Positions 7,417-15,108 are shown, counted from the first letter of the stretch. The stretch: 24,055 nt of DNA from CAZEDU01 sp964511185 (GCA_964511185.1 CAZEDU010000079.1:1-24055); one strand, 5' to 3'. Notes: generated by a model from the sequence alone, not told the origin. Program-made: numbers and translations.

Positions 7417-9566
7417 TGACCGTAAACCTCGAGCTCGCTGATGGAGTTCCACGTGTTCTGGCTGTTGCCCATGCCGACGATGCGGACGAACCGCGCGGCG
7501 GCCGGGGTGAAGTCTTGCCGCTGGAAGTCCGTCGAGCCGCCCGCGGTCTGTCCATCGTAGACAGTGGTGAAGGTGGCGCCGTCGGTCGAGAGCGCGACGC
7601 GGTACTTGTCGCTGCGCTCGGCCCCATACGCCCAGGCGATTCGCACGTAGGCGGCGGTCTTCACCGCGCCCAAGTCGACCTGCACGTACTGGCCTTCGCC
7701 GTTCGCTGCCCAGCGGGTCGACAGGTTGCCGTCGATGGTGTTGGCGGCGACGTTGCCGTCGTCGGAGCTCGCGCTGGCCGAGACCGGGGTGAGCTTCACC
7801 GGGTTGGGCGTCGAAGGTGAAGGCGTGGAGGGCGTCGACGGCGTCGAGGTCGCCCCGCCCGCCGGCGGGTCGTCGACCGACGCGCGGCGGAAGCGGAACG
7901 CGTCGCTGGTGACCAGCGCTTCGATGAGCTCGGGGTACCGGTAGCCGCCCGTGGCGAAGGTGGAGGCGATCGCGTCGATGGTGCACGCGTCGACCAACTC
8001 CTCGCTGCGGCCCAGGTGGAACCGCAGCGCCTGCGTGACGACGCAGCGGCCGACCTTGTCCTGGTTCTCGCGGAGCCGCTGCGAGAGCCCGTTCGCGCCG
8101 ACGAACTCGGAAGGGTTGAAGCCGACCACCTCGCCGCGCGTGTCGACCGGCTGGCCGACCTCGTTCACGGTCCGCTGCTCGCCGATCGGCCCGAACGCTT
8201 CGAGCCCGAAGCCGATGGGGTCGATCAGCCGGTGGCAGCTGTTGCACGCGGGGCTGTCGCGGTGGCGGGCGAGCCAGTCGCGCTCCGACTCGCCCGGGGC
8301 CTTGACCGGCGCGGAGGTCACCGCGGCTTCGCTCGGCGGCGGCGGCGGGTCGCAGAGCACCACGTCGCGCACGAACTTGCCGCGCAGCATCGGCGAGGCG
8401 GCCTCCGGCTTGGACGCGGTGGTGAGCACGCTGGCGAGCGTCATCACGCCGCTGCGCTCGTGCGTCGAAGGGAAGGTGACCTGCGCCCACTGCCCGGCGG
8501 GCGGCTCGGTGACGTTGTAGAGCTTGGCGAGGTTCGAGTCGACGAACGTCGTCTTGCTGTCGATGAAGTCGATGAAGCGCGCGGACGGCTCGAACGCGAG
8601 GTGCGCCATGAAGCGCTCGACCTCCCCCGCCATCGACGCTTTGAGCGGGTCGCCCCAGAGCGGGTAGTGGGCGGTGTCGCGCGTCGCGTTGCCGAGCAAC
8701 GGCGTGTTGAGCCACTGCCGCATGAAGAGGTGGAAGGCGTCTTTCGCGCGCGGGCTCTGCATCATGCGGCGCGCGTGGCTCCGCACCCCTTCGGGGGTCT
8801 CGAGCTCGCCGGCCTCCGCGGCCAAGAAGAGCGCGTCGTCGGGCAGGGTGCCCCACAGCGCGTACGACAGGCGCGAGGCCATCTCATAACCGCTGACCGC
8901 GCGCAGCCCGGGCCGCGCGGGGAGGTCACGCCCGACTTCGGGCCGGAAGAGGAAGCTGGTCGACTGGAGCATCGCCTCGACGACCGCGGACGCTCCGGCG
9001 TACGGGTCGCTGGTGGGCTGCTTTTGCGCGAGCGCGACGAGCTGGTTGACCTCGTCGGCGGCGAGCGGACGCCGGTACGCGCGGCGACCGAACTGGGTGA
9101 CGAACTGCTGGAGGCACGCCGCGTCGCCCGAAGCGACATCGCAAGGCAGGATGGCCGCGCGGCGGGTGGCGTTCGAGAACACCGCCGCGGCGACTTCCTC
9201 CGCGCCCGCCATGTACGTCCGGGCGTGGTCGAGCGTGAAGTTTTGGGTCACCGCGTTGTTGTCGAAGCTTCCATACGCTTGATCCGGCGGGAAGCGCGCC
9301 GCGACGTCCGGCAAGCCGGCGCCGAACAGATCATTGAGCGTGCGCTGGTATTCGCGGTTGGTCAGCCGCCGCATCACCGACGTCGCGGGGTCCCCGCACA
9401 CCGCGGGGACGTCGGGCAGCTGGCCGCCGCCGGGACCAGCGGGGTCCGTGTCCTCGGCGCCATTCGCGCCGGCCGTACCGGGCGCCACCGATGTCGAGCC
9501 AGCGCCCATGCAGCCGAAGGCGCACCCGCTGGCGATGGCAAGGACACAAACCATTCGTCGAGACAT
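7413..9566 (-). CDS. DUF1592/DUF1588/DUF1585 c-heme lipoprotein with F5/8 type C domain
   Basis: A 717-residue exported protein. The chosen start gives MSRRMVCVLAIASGCAFGC, a lipoprotein-type signal (probable lipidated Cys15); a longer frame start adds only an Arg-rich stretch. Domains in order: DUF1587 (RRLTNREYQRTLNDLFG, about 65-130), DUF1595 (FGRRAYRRPLAADEVNQLV), DUF1592 (YEMASRLSYALWGTLPDDALF), DUF1588 (HERSGVMTLASVLTTASKPE), one c-heme motif CNSCH (Cys441, Cys444, His445), and DUF1585 (RLRENQDKVGRCVVTQALRFHLGR). After a Thr/Ser/Pro linker comes a discoidin-like F5/8 type C domain (about 590-717, DGNLSTRWAANGEGQYVQVDLG). That last domain usually binds glycans, so this lipoprotein may attach to a polysaccharide. 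It is translationally coupled to the DUF1552 gene; the shared role is unknown, perhaps redox chemistry on a polymer. Confidence 0.9.
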   Translation of the reverse strand: MSRRMVCVLAIASGCAFGCMGAGSTSVAPGTAGANGAEDTDPAGPGGGQLPDVPAVCGDPATSVMRRLTNREYQRTLNDLFGAGLPDVAARFPPDQAYGSFDNNAVTQNFTLDHARTYMAGAEEVAAAVFSNATRRAAILPCDVASGDAACLQQFVTQFGRRAYRRPLAADEVNQLVALAQKQPTSDPYAGASAVVEAMLQSTSFLFRPEVGRDLPARPGLRAVSGYEMASRLSYALWGTLPDDALFLAAEAGELETPEGVRSHARRMMQSPRAKDAFHLFMRQWLNTPLLGNATRDTAHYPLWGDPLKASMAGEVERFMAHLAFEPSARFIDFIDSKTTFVDSNLAKLYNVTEPPAGQWAQVTFPSTHERSGVMTLASVLTTASKPEAASPMLRGKFVRDVVLCDPPPPPSEAAVTSAPVKAPGESERDWLARHRDSPACNSCHRLIDPIGFGLEAFGPIGEQRTVNEVGQPVDTRGEVVGFNPSEFVGANGLSQRLRENQDKVGRCVVTQALRFHLGRSEELVDACTIDAIASTFATGGYRYPELIEALVTSDAFRFRRASVDDPPAGGATSTPSTPSTPSPSTPNPVKLTPVSASASSDDGNVAANTIDGNLSTRWAANGEGQYVQVDLGAVKTAAYVRIAWAYGAERSDKYRVALSTDGATFTTVYDGQTAGGSTDFQRQDFTPAAARFVRIVGMGNSQNTWNSISELEVYGQ

Positions 9567-9743
9567 GCCAAGCCGACTACGCAGGCTTCGTGCCGGCCGC
9601 GGGGCGCGGCGTAAAGCAGCCAAATGTCACGGGTTGGACGGGCGCCGGGGTGTGGCGTGTCAATCGACAGTGGTACCTCCGCGAGGTGCTTGCATTGCTC
9701 CAGCTGGAATCAACCCAAGCGCCCCTTCGCCCGATAACCCCAT

Positions 9744-10619
9744 ATGGGACTCCAACTGTCGAAGAAGCTGGGGCACTCGGGGCACGCCAACACCGCCGCC
9801 GGCATCAAGGCCTTTCAGAAGGCCCGCGGGATCAAGTCCAAAGACCCGGTGAAGCTCGAACAGATGACGTCGAATGCGCTCGCGCACATCTGGCGCGCGG
9901 TGAAGCACCACCCGGGCATCGTGATGCTCGGCATGAAGAGCGCGAAGGTGCGCACCCTGGAGCGGCTGCTCCACACGCGGGGGTTGCTCCAGCGCGGCGC
10001 GGTCGATGGCGTCTATGACGGCAAGACGTCGCGCGCGGTCCAGGCGCTCCAGAAGAAGCTCTTTGGAAAAACGCGGAAAGGCAACGCCGTCACCACGAGC
10101 CAGTTCGCCAAGCTCGTCGCCGGCGCGGTCAAGTCACCGCGGGCGCTGGCCCGGCTGAACAACACGCGCGTGGGGACCCAGATGCCGAGCAGCGGCTTTG
10201 GCTACATGGGCTACTACGCGAGCTCCAAGCGGTACGGCACCGTGAAGACGGTGGAGACGCTGAAGGCGGTCGCGGCGCGGTACCACGCGGCCACGGGAGA
10301 GACGCTGCGCATCGGCGACATCAGCCTGCGCGGCGGCGGCGCCATTTCGGGGCACGCCACCCACCGGCACGGCACCAACGTCGACATCGACATGGCGTTC
10401 AACGACGGCCGCAAGACCGCCGAGCGTCAGCGCGGCAGCGTCAACGCGACCTGGAGAAGCCCGGCCTACAGCCGAAGCAAGACGCGGAAGCTCATCTACG
10501 AGCTGCGCCGCGCCAATCCAGGCGTTCGCATTCTGTTCAACGACCCGGTCTTGGTGCGCGAAGGCCTGGTGCGCCCCTTCCCCAACCACGACAACCACCT
10601 GCACCTGACGCTGCCGTAG
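9744..10619 (+). CDS. MepA-like (M74) murein endopeptidase with peptidoglycan-binding repeats
   Basis: A 291-residue protein. The C-terminal half has the zinc site of penicillin-insensitive murein endopeptidases: SGHATHRHGTNVDIDM, with His207 and Asp214 at the spacing of E. coli MepA His113/Asp120, and the terminal HDNHLHL with His282, His285 and His287. Such enzymes cut D-Ala-meso-DAP cross-links. A peptidoglycan-binding domain spans about 60-128 (LERLLHTRGLLQRGAVDGVYDGKTSRAVQALQ, broken here: LERLLHTRG then VDGVYDGKTSRAVQALQ), and residues 2-50 look like a degenerate second copy (GIKAFQKARG). There is no signal peptide, and a TAA lies two codons before the ATG, so the start cannot move upstream. 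It is probably released by lysis, a secretion apparatus or an unrecognised route. It is transcribed away from the DUF1592 gene; the 177 bases between them hold no clear promoter. Confidence 0.88.
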   Translation: MGLQLSKKLGHSGHANTAAGIKAFQKARGIKSKDPVKLEQMTSNALAHIWRAVKHHPGIVMLGMKSAKVRTLERLLHTRGLLQRGAVDGVYDGKTSRAVQALQKKLFGKTRKGNAVTTSQFAKLVAGAVKSPRALARLNNTRVGTQMPSSGFGYMGYYASSKRYGTVKTVETLKAVAARYHAATGETLRIGDISLRGGGAISGHATHRHGTNVDIDMAFNDGRKTAERQRGSVNATWRSPAYSRSKTRKLIYELRRANPGVRILFNDPVLVREGLVRPFPNHDNHLHLTLP

Positions 10620-10672
10620 AGCGGCGCGTACGGAGAAGCGGCTCATGGGGAGGCAGGGCCCAAGCGCGCGGG

Positions 10673-11155
10673 CTACGGTTGGTGCGCTTGGAGCATCTCG
10701 CGATGCTGCAGGCCGAGCTGCTCGTGGTCCTTCAGCAGCGCGTCGTGCTCCTTCTTCATCTGCTCGTGCTCGGCCTTCATCCGGGCGTGATCTGCCTTCC
10801 ACGTCTTCTCCGAGCCCTTCTTCGCATGCGCGGCCTCCAGCGCCGCGTGCCGGGCGACCACCTTCGCGTGCTTCTCGAGCACCTGGGCGTGGCGCTGGAT
10901 GAGCCGCGCGTGTGCCTTCTCGAGCGCGTCGTGCGCTTTGTCCGGCGCGTCTCCTTTGGCGGCGTCGTGCTCCTTCACCCATTGCGCGTGGTCGGCCTCC
11001 ATCTTGTCGTGGGCGCTCTCCATCTCGCGGTGGGCGGCTTCGAGCAACGCGTGCTCCTGCGCGAGCGCGTCGTGGGCGTTCTCGGACTGCGACCAGCCCG
11101 CCCCAGCGCTCAGCGCGATGAGGAAGAATGCAGCTGCGGATAGGTGACGTTTCAT
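10673..11155 (-). CDS. Periplasmic histidine-ladder protein (18 His in heptad register)
   Basis: A 160-residue protein I do not recognise as a named family. A signal peptide (MKRHLSAAAFFLIALSAGAGWSQ) leads to an Ala/Glu/Lys-rich, almost fully helical mature part. Histidines fall at 28, 35, 42, 49, 56, 63; then 75, 82, 89, 96, 103, 110; then 123, 130, 137, 144, 151, 158. These are three blocks of six, always seven apart, with Gly/Pro-containing breaks near 64-74 and 111-122. A three-helix bundle with one histidine stripe per helix is the simple reading. Many histidines are preceded by Glu or Asp. The ATG overlaps the ZnuB-like stop (ATGA) and has AAGGAG nine bases upstream. As the last gene of a metal-import operon it is most likely a periplasmic zinc buffer or carrier. 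The pattern is seen; metal binding is inferred. Confidence 0.85.
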   Translation of the reverse strand: MKRHLSAAAFFLIALSAGAGWSQSENAHDALAQEHALLEAAHREMESAHDKMEADHAQWVKEHDAAKGDAPDKAHDALEKAHARLIQRHAQVLEKHAKVVARHAALEAAHAKKGSEKTWKADHARMKAEHEQMKKEHDALLKDHEQLGLQHREMLQAHQP

Positions 11156-12030
11156 GAACCGAGCTCCTTGCTTTCGAGGTGAGTGGAACGACTGCGACAA
11201 GGCCACGCCATCGCGGCCAACGTGAAGAGGCCGGCCAGCGTCGTCTGAGCGCCTCCCACCGGCAGCTCGTAGACGTAGGCCAGGACATAGCCGGCCCCGC
11301 CGGCGACGGCGCCGAGCGCTGCGGCGAGCGCGAAGGACCCGCGCAGCGAGACGCCGAGCGCCCAGGCGGTGGCGGCGGGCAGCACCGAGAACGCAAACAC
11401 GGGCAACGCGCCCAACGCGCGCGCGCTGACGCCGATCATCAACCCGAGCCCTAGCATCAGCGCTGCGTTCAGCAGCCGCACGGGCAGCCCCTGGACAGCG
11501 GCGACGGGCGCATCGAACGCGGCGAACGTGAAGCCGCGGAAGAACACCAGGTGCAGGGCGAGCAGCGACAAGCCCACGGCTGCGACCCGCGCCGCGTCGC
11601 CCGGCCGGACGAGGACGGCGGTGCCGAAGAGGAGGCCTTGAATGTCATGCGCCTCTTGCGCGATGCGGTCGCCGACCAGCACCACCGCGCCGCCCGCGAC
11701 GGCGTACGCGACGCCCAGCAGCACGTCGCCGCTCGCCCACCGCGCGTGGGACCGGCCCGACAGCAGCGACACCGTCAGCACGCCGAGCCCGACCGCGCCC
11801 GCGAGCGGGTCGACGTTCAGGCCCAGGTGAATCTGCGCGTAGAAAGCCAAGGCCACGCCGAGCGCGCTGGACTGCGCCACGGCCGCGCTCAGGAACACCA
11901 TGCGGCGGGAGACGACGTAGATGCCCAGGAAGCCGAGCACCCCGCCGGCGACGACGGCGCAGAAAATCGGCGCGCGAAACAGGTCCCACGCCTCGAGGAA
12001 TGACGCCCAAGGAGAAGGGTCAACGCGCAT
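11152..12030 (-). CDS. ZnuB-like metal ABC transporter permease
   Basis: A 292-residue inner-membrane protein of the ABC-3 permease family (ZnuB/TroC/MntB group). It has about eight or nine hydrophobic segments. FCAVVAGGVLGFLGIYVVSRRMVFLSAAVAQSSALGVAL is the N-terminal family signature, given here in pieces: GVLGFLGIYVVSRRM and FLSAAVAQSSALGVAL. GVSARALGALPVFAFSVLPAA includes the coupling region. It forms the membrane channel of an importer for zinc or manganese; the His-rich neighbours favour zinc. Its start lies 11 bases inside the ATPase gene with GGAG upstream. The permease is encoded directly after the ATPase and four genes after the binding protein. Confidence 0.93.
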   Translation of the reverse strand: MRVDPSPWASFLEAWDLFRAPIFCAVVAGGVLGFLGIYVVSRRMVFLSAAVAQSSALGVALAFYAQIHLGLNVDPLAGAVGLGVLTVSLLSGRSHARWASGDVLLGVAYAVAGGAVVLVGDRIAQEAHDIQGLLFGTAVLVRPGDAARVAAVGLSLLALHLVFFRGFTFAAFDAPVAAVQGLPVRLLNAALMLGLGLMIGVSARALGALPVFAFSVLPAATAWALGVSLRGSFALAAALGAVAGGAGYVLAYVYELPVGGAQTTLAGLFTLAAMAWPCRSRSTHLESKELGS

Positions 12031-12742
12031 CGGGCGCTCCCACGAAGGTCGCTCGGAAGCGGGGGTGACGGAAGATGTCCGCGGGCGTGCCGTGTGCGGA
12101 CAGCGCCGCGTCGCGGTCCAGAAGCAGCACGCGTTGAGCGACGTGCATCGCCTTGGACCAGTGGTGCGTCACCAGGACGATGGCCTTGTGCTCGTCGCGC
12201 GCGAGCCGGGCCAGCTCTTGGAAGGTCGCGTCCTCGGTGAGCGAGTCCATCGAGGCGGTGGGCTCGTCGAGGAAGAGCGCGTCCGCGTCCGCCGCGAGCA
12301 TGCGCGCGAGGAACACCCGCTGCCGCTGCCCGGATGAGAGGTTTCGCCAGAGCGAATCCGAGAACGCGTCGACGCCCGCCCGCTGCATCGCCGCCGCCCA
12401 GCGCTGGCGCTCTCCGCGCGCCGGCGGCCGCAAGAACGTCCAGCGGCGCTGAGTGCCCCACTGGACGACGTCGCGGACCCGAATGGGCAGCGACGCCTCG
12501 AGCGAGGAGACCTGCGGGAAGTAGGCGCAGGTCGTCCCCGGCGCGCGAACGACGCGGCCGGAGACGGGCGGGATGAGCCCGAGCATCGTCTGGAGCCAGG
12601 TCGTCTTGCCGGCGCCGTTCCGCCCGAGGGCGAGCAGCAGCTCGCCCCGGCGGACCTCGAGGTCGAACCGGGGCAGCAACGCGCTGCCCCGGTGGCCGAC
12701 CTCGAGCCCTTCACACCTGACGAGGGCGTCAGGGATGCTCAT
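12020..12742 (-). CDS. ZnuC-like metal ABC transporter ATP-binding protein
   Basis: A 240-residue ATPase, cytoplasmic engine of the metal importer. Walker A is GRNGAGKTT (Lys46), where the usual Pro is Arg. The Q-loop is in YFPQVSSLEASLPIRV, as in the ZnuC/MntB group. The signature is LSSGQRQRVFLARML, with Ser for the common second Gly. Walker B is ADALFLDEPTASMD and the H-loop is VTHHW. These substitutions spare the catalytic Lys, Glu and His, so the enzyme should be active. The ATG gives MSIPDALVRCEGLEV, overlaps the preceding lipoprotein gene by 14 bases and is the first start that fits the family length; a longer open frame upstream is an Arg/Ser-rich shadow. Confidence 0.93.
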   Translation of the reverse strand: MSIPDALVRCEGLEVGHRGSALLPRFDLEVRRGELLLALGRNGAGKTTWLQTMLGLIPPVSGRVVRAPGTTCAYFPQVSSLEASLPIRVRDVVQWGTQRRWTFLRPPARGERQRWAAAMQRAGVDAFSDSLWRNLSSGQRQRVFLARMLAADADALFLDEPTASMDSLTEDATFQELARLARDEHKAIVLVTHHWSKAMHVAQRVLLLDRDAALSAHGTPADIFRHPRFRATFVGAPDAR

Positions 12743-13283
12743 GCCCCGCCTCTTCGACCACGACGGACACTTGATCCTCCGTGGTCGGCCCGAAGCTGAG
12801 CGTGTACATGCCGACCTCGAGCGGGACGACGTAGCGGCCTTTGATCTCGGTGCAAGTGGTCGAGCTGGTCGCCGACGCCTCGGGCTCCACCTCTTGGTCC
12901 TGCGCGTCTCGGAAGGTGACGGGGACGTTCGCGCCGAGGAAGAAGACGAAGTCGGCCTCGTCGTCGGCGGCGAAGGTGACGTAGCCGCCCTTCCCTCCGG
13001 TGATGGGCGTGAGCTGGATGTCATAGCGTTGGTGGTCGGCGTCGATGGCCGGCGCGCCCGATGCGGTCGCGGTTGCGGTGACGCTGACCGCGGGCCCATC
13101 GGCGAGGTGCTCGCAGCCCTCTTCGTCGAGCTCGTCCCCCGGCGTGCCCGCATCGCTCCCCGCATCGGGCGGAGGCCCGCCGCCGTCTGTCCCTGCGTCC
13201 GGCACGTCCGAGGGGAGGTCCAAATCGCAGCTGACGAAGGCGGTCAGGCAGGCAAAGGCGGCAATCCAAAGCTTCGCTTTCAT
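12729..13283 (-). CDS. Lipoprotein of the metal-uptake operon ending in GHEHP
   Basis: A 184-residue protein with a lipobox (LTAFVSC, lipidated Cys19) followed by an Asp/Gly/Pro-rich linker (about 20-50) typical of surface or periplasmic lipoproteins in myxobacteria. The folded part (about 55-180) is beta-rich, with four short segments such as GGYVTFAADDEADFVFFLG and GRYVVPLEVGMYTLSFGP, and two or three cysteines that could form a disulfide. It ends with EEAGHEHP, a small His cluster. The ATG overlaps the previous stop (ATGA) and has AAGGA at a good distance. I know no function. Its place between the binding protein and ATPase genes, plus the HEH tail, suggests metal handling at a membrane; this is inference. 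Confidence 0.8.
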   Translation of the reverse strand: MKAKLWIAAFACLTAFVSCDLDLPSDVPDAGTDGGGPPPDAGSDAGTPGDELDEEGCEHLADGPAVSVTATATASGAPAIDADHQRYDIQLTPITGGKGGYVTFAADDEADFVFFLGANVPVTFRDAQDQEVEPEASATSSTTCTEIKGRYVVPLEVGMYTLSFGPTTEDQVSVVVEEAGHEHP

Positions 13284-14164
13284 GGTTCATCCTTGTTGTT
13301 GGGGTTGGGGGTGAAGCTCGCTTCGGTGCTCGTCACCGTCAGCGAGAGGGCTTCGAGGTTGTCTCGAAGCAGTTCGTGGGCCGCGGCGTTCTGCGCGGGC
13401 CCGATGTCGATGATGGGGTGGGACCGGATCAGCGCTGCCCAGTCGACGCCGTCGAGGAGCGGCGCGCTCGCCTGCAGCTCGAAGGCGAGCGCGAACGTCG
13501 CGAACGCGTCGTCGGGCACGTCGAGCGACAGCGGCAGCGACACCGCGCGGAGCGGCTCTTCCGCGGACGCGCCCGAGTCCCACCGGAAGGCCACTTCGCC
13601 GGAGAAGCTCGGGGTCGGGCGTGGGTCCCGGACTGCGCCCTCGAGGACGACGCGGCGAATGGCCACCTGCGCGCGGTGGATGGCGCCGCGCGGCAGCCCG
13701 CACACCGGCTCGCACGACAGGTCGACTTGCGTCCCGGCCAACACGTCGAGCGGGTCGCTCCGCAGCGCGACCACGGGCTCGGAGCGGCCCACCTCGCCGC
13801 CGCCCGCGAGCTCGGCTTCGATGTCTTCGTAAGAGACGAGCCGGCCGTCGACGTGGTGGCAATGGCCGTTGTGGCAGAGCGTGTAGCCCGGCGGCGGATG
13901 GGCGGGATCCAACCTCTCGCCCGTCCCGCGCGCCTCGGTCGTGAGCTTCTCGAGCACAATCGGGGCCAGCTCGACGACGGCGCGGGTGATGCGGGCCTGA
14001 TGGCTGGTGTCGAGCTTCTGCCAACCCTCGCCCGCGTCTCGCCCGCGCGCGGTGACGAACGACGCGGTGAGGGAGGGCTCCAGCGCCGCGAACCAACCGC
14101 CGGGCTGAAGCGCGCAGCCGCCCGCGAGCCACCCCAGCGCGAGCCAAGCGAGCGCGCGGCTCAT
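13280..14164 (-). CDS. Lipoprotein with a CHNGHCHH motif, metal-uptake operon
   Basis: A 294-residue protein not recognised as a named family. A lipobox (LAGGC, Cys17) predicts membrane anchoring. The region about 30-80 is helical; then comes GYTLCHNGHCHHVDGRLVSYE, in which Cys97, His98, His101, Cys102, His103 and His104 make a dense set of zinc or copper ligands. The second half is beta-rich and ends in a polar tail. Cys-x4-Cys-His also fits the rare spacing of some multiheme c-heme sites, but a lone site with extra histidines fits a metal clamp better. It starts with the ATGA overlap at the ZnuA-like stop and is itself overlapped by the next lipoprotein gene. The likely role is to pass or store metal near the ABC importer. 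Confidence 0.8.
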   Translation of the reverse strand: MSRALAWLALGWLAGGCALQPGGWFAALEPSLTASFVTARGRDAGEGWQKLDTSHQARITRAVVELAPIVLEKLTTEARGTGERLDPAHPPPGYTLCHNGHCHHVDGRLVSYEDIEAELAGGGEVGRSEPVVALRSDPLDVLAGTQVDLSCEPVCGLPRGAIHRAQVAIRRVVLEGAVRDPRPTPSFSGEVAFRWDSGASAEEPLRAVSLPLSLDVPDDAFATFALAFELQASAPLLDGVDWAALIRSHPIIDIGPAQNAAAHELLRDNLEALSLTVTSTEASFTPNPNNKDEP

Positions 14165-15078
14165 GGCGTCCCTCCCGCCCCGAGCGCCCGGTGAATCTCG
14201 CTCAAGTAGGCGTCGAGGAACTGCACGTAGGTCTGCCCGCCGCGAAAGTCCGGGCTCGCGGGCACGACGACGACGGGCACGCCGAGCTTCTGCGCGACGA
14301 GCTCCGAGGTCGTCTGGGGGTAGTAGCTCTCTTGAAGGATGAACCGCGCCTGGTTGGCGCGGCCGAGCTGAATCACGCGCGCGACGTGCTGCGGGTTGGG
14401 CGGTGTTCCGGGCTTGGGCTCGAGGAAGGCGAGCTCGGTGAGCCCCAGCCACTGGGCGATGTACACCCAGGTCTTGTGGTACGCGATGAAGGGCGCGCCC
14501 CGGTGGGCGGTCAAGCGCTCTTCCCAGCTGCGTTGCGCGGTCCCCAGCTCGGCCAGGAGCGCCTCGAGCCGCTCCTGGTAAGTCGACTTTCCATCGGGGT
14601 CGATCTCCGACAGCCGCGCCGCGATGCCGCGCGCGACCTCGGCCGCGGCGCGCGGGTCCTTCAGGTAGTGGGGATTCCCGCCCGGGTGGACGTCGCCCAT
14701 GCTCCGGTCGATGGCGGATGCGGGGACCTCCAGCGGGCGGATGAACGCGGAGCAGTCGAGGTGGCCGCGGCTCCCGCGCTGAATGGCGGGGTTCCGCGCG
14801 CCGCTCATCAAGACGGGCAGCCACCCCACCTCGAGGTCCAGGCCGACGAGCAGGAGCAGGTCGGCGCGGCTCAGCTCGAGCGCCAAGCTGGGTTTGGCGT
14901 CGACGAAGTGCGGGTCTTGCGTCGGCAACGACATCGACGAGACCAAGAGCCGATCGCCTCCGACGCCGCGCGCGAGCGCCGCGAGGTCAGGGACGGTGGC
15001 GACCACGCGAACGGCCGCGGCGCCGGCGCGCGGAGTGAAGGCCAGAAACAGGGAGAGGCAGAGGGGGAGGAGTCGCAT
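14161..15078 (-). CDS. ZnuA-like metal ABC transporter substrate-binding protein
   Basis: A 305-residue periplasmic binding protein of the cluster A-I group (ZnuA/TroA/MntC). A signal peptide (about 1-22) is followed by VRVVATVPDLAALARGVGGD. Probable metal ligands sit in the expected places: His57 in QDPHFVDAKPS, His137 in GNPHYLKDP, the histidine of AYHKTWVYIAQWLGL, and an acidic residue in the C-terminal lobe (FILQESYY region). The long backbone helix falls in the middle. The flexible His/Asp-rich loop of E. coli ZnuA is absent; in this operon that job may be taken by separate His-rich proteins. It delivers zinc (or manganese) to the ZnuB-like permease. It begins 25 bases after the upstream barrel gene, within a short tandem repeat. 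Confidence 0.93.
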   Translation of the reverse strand: MRLLPLCLSLFLAFTPRAGAAAVRVVATVPDLAALARGVGGDRLLVSSMSLPTQDPHFVDAKPSLALELSRADLLLLVGLDLEVGWLPVLMSGARNPAIQRGSRGHLDCSAFIRPLEVPASAIDRSMGDVHPGGNPHYLKDPRAAAEVARGIAARLSEIDPDGKSTYQERLEALLAELGTAQRSWEERLTAHRGAPFIAYHKTWVYIAQWLGLTELAFLEPKPGTPPNPQHVARVIQLGRANQARFILQESYYPQTTSELVAQKLGVPVVVVPASPDFRGGQTYVQFLDAYLSEIHRALGAGGTP

Positions 15079-15082
15079 CGTT

Positions 15083-15108
15083 GGTTGCTTTCAGAGGTTG
15101 CTTTCAGA
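15083..15108. repeat. 13-base tandem duplication between barrel and znuA-like genes
   Basis: GGTTGCTTTCAGA occurs twice back to back (15083-15095 and 15096-15108). The TGA of the upstream barrel gene lies in one copy, and the other lies just before the ZnuA-like start. The duplication adds 13 bases to the gap and may be recent, since the copies are identical. Confidence 0.9.

Noticed and set aside
5983..8856. A 957-codon frame that appears to extend the DUF1552 protein
   Set aside because: The first 480 codons are an Arg/Pro-rich shadow of the DUF1592 gene. The real start at 7416 has a Tat signal and overlaps the upstream stop.
10683..11070. A CRISPR-like or minisatellite explanation for the 21-base rhythm of the histidine-ladder gene
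   Set aside because: The 21-base units differ too much at DNA level. Only the histidine codon and helix-forming residues recur, which is protein-level periodicity.
13856..13882. Reading CHNGHCH of the 294-residue lipoprotein as a c-type heme site
   Set aside because: Cys-x4-Cys-His occurs in some multiheme proteins, but a single site with three extra histidines in a metal operon fits zinc or copper better. It is not ruled out.
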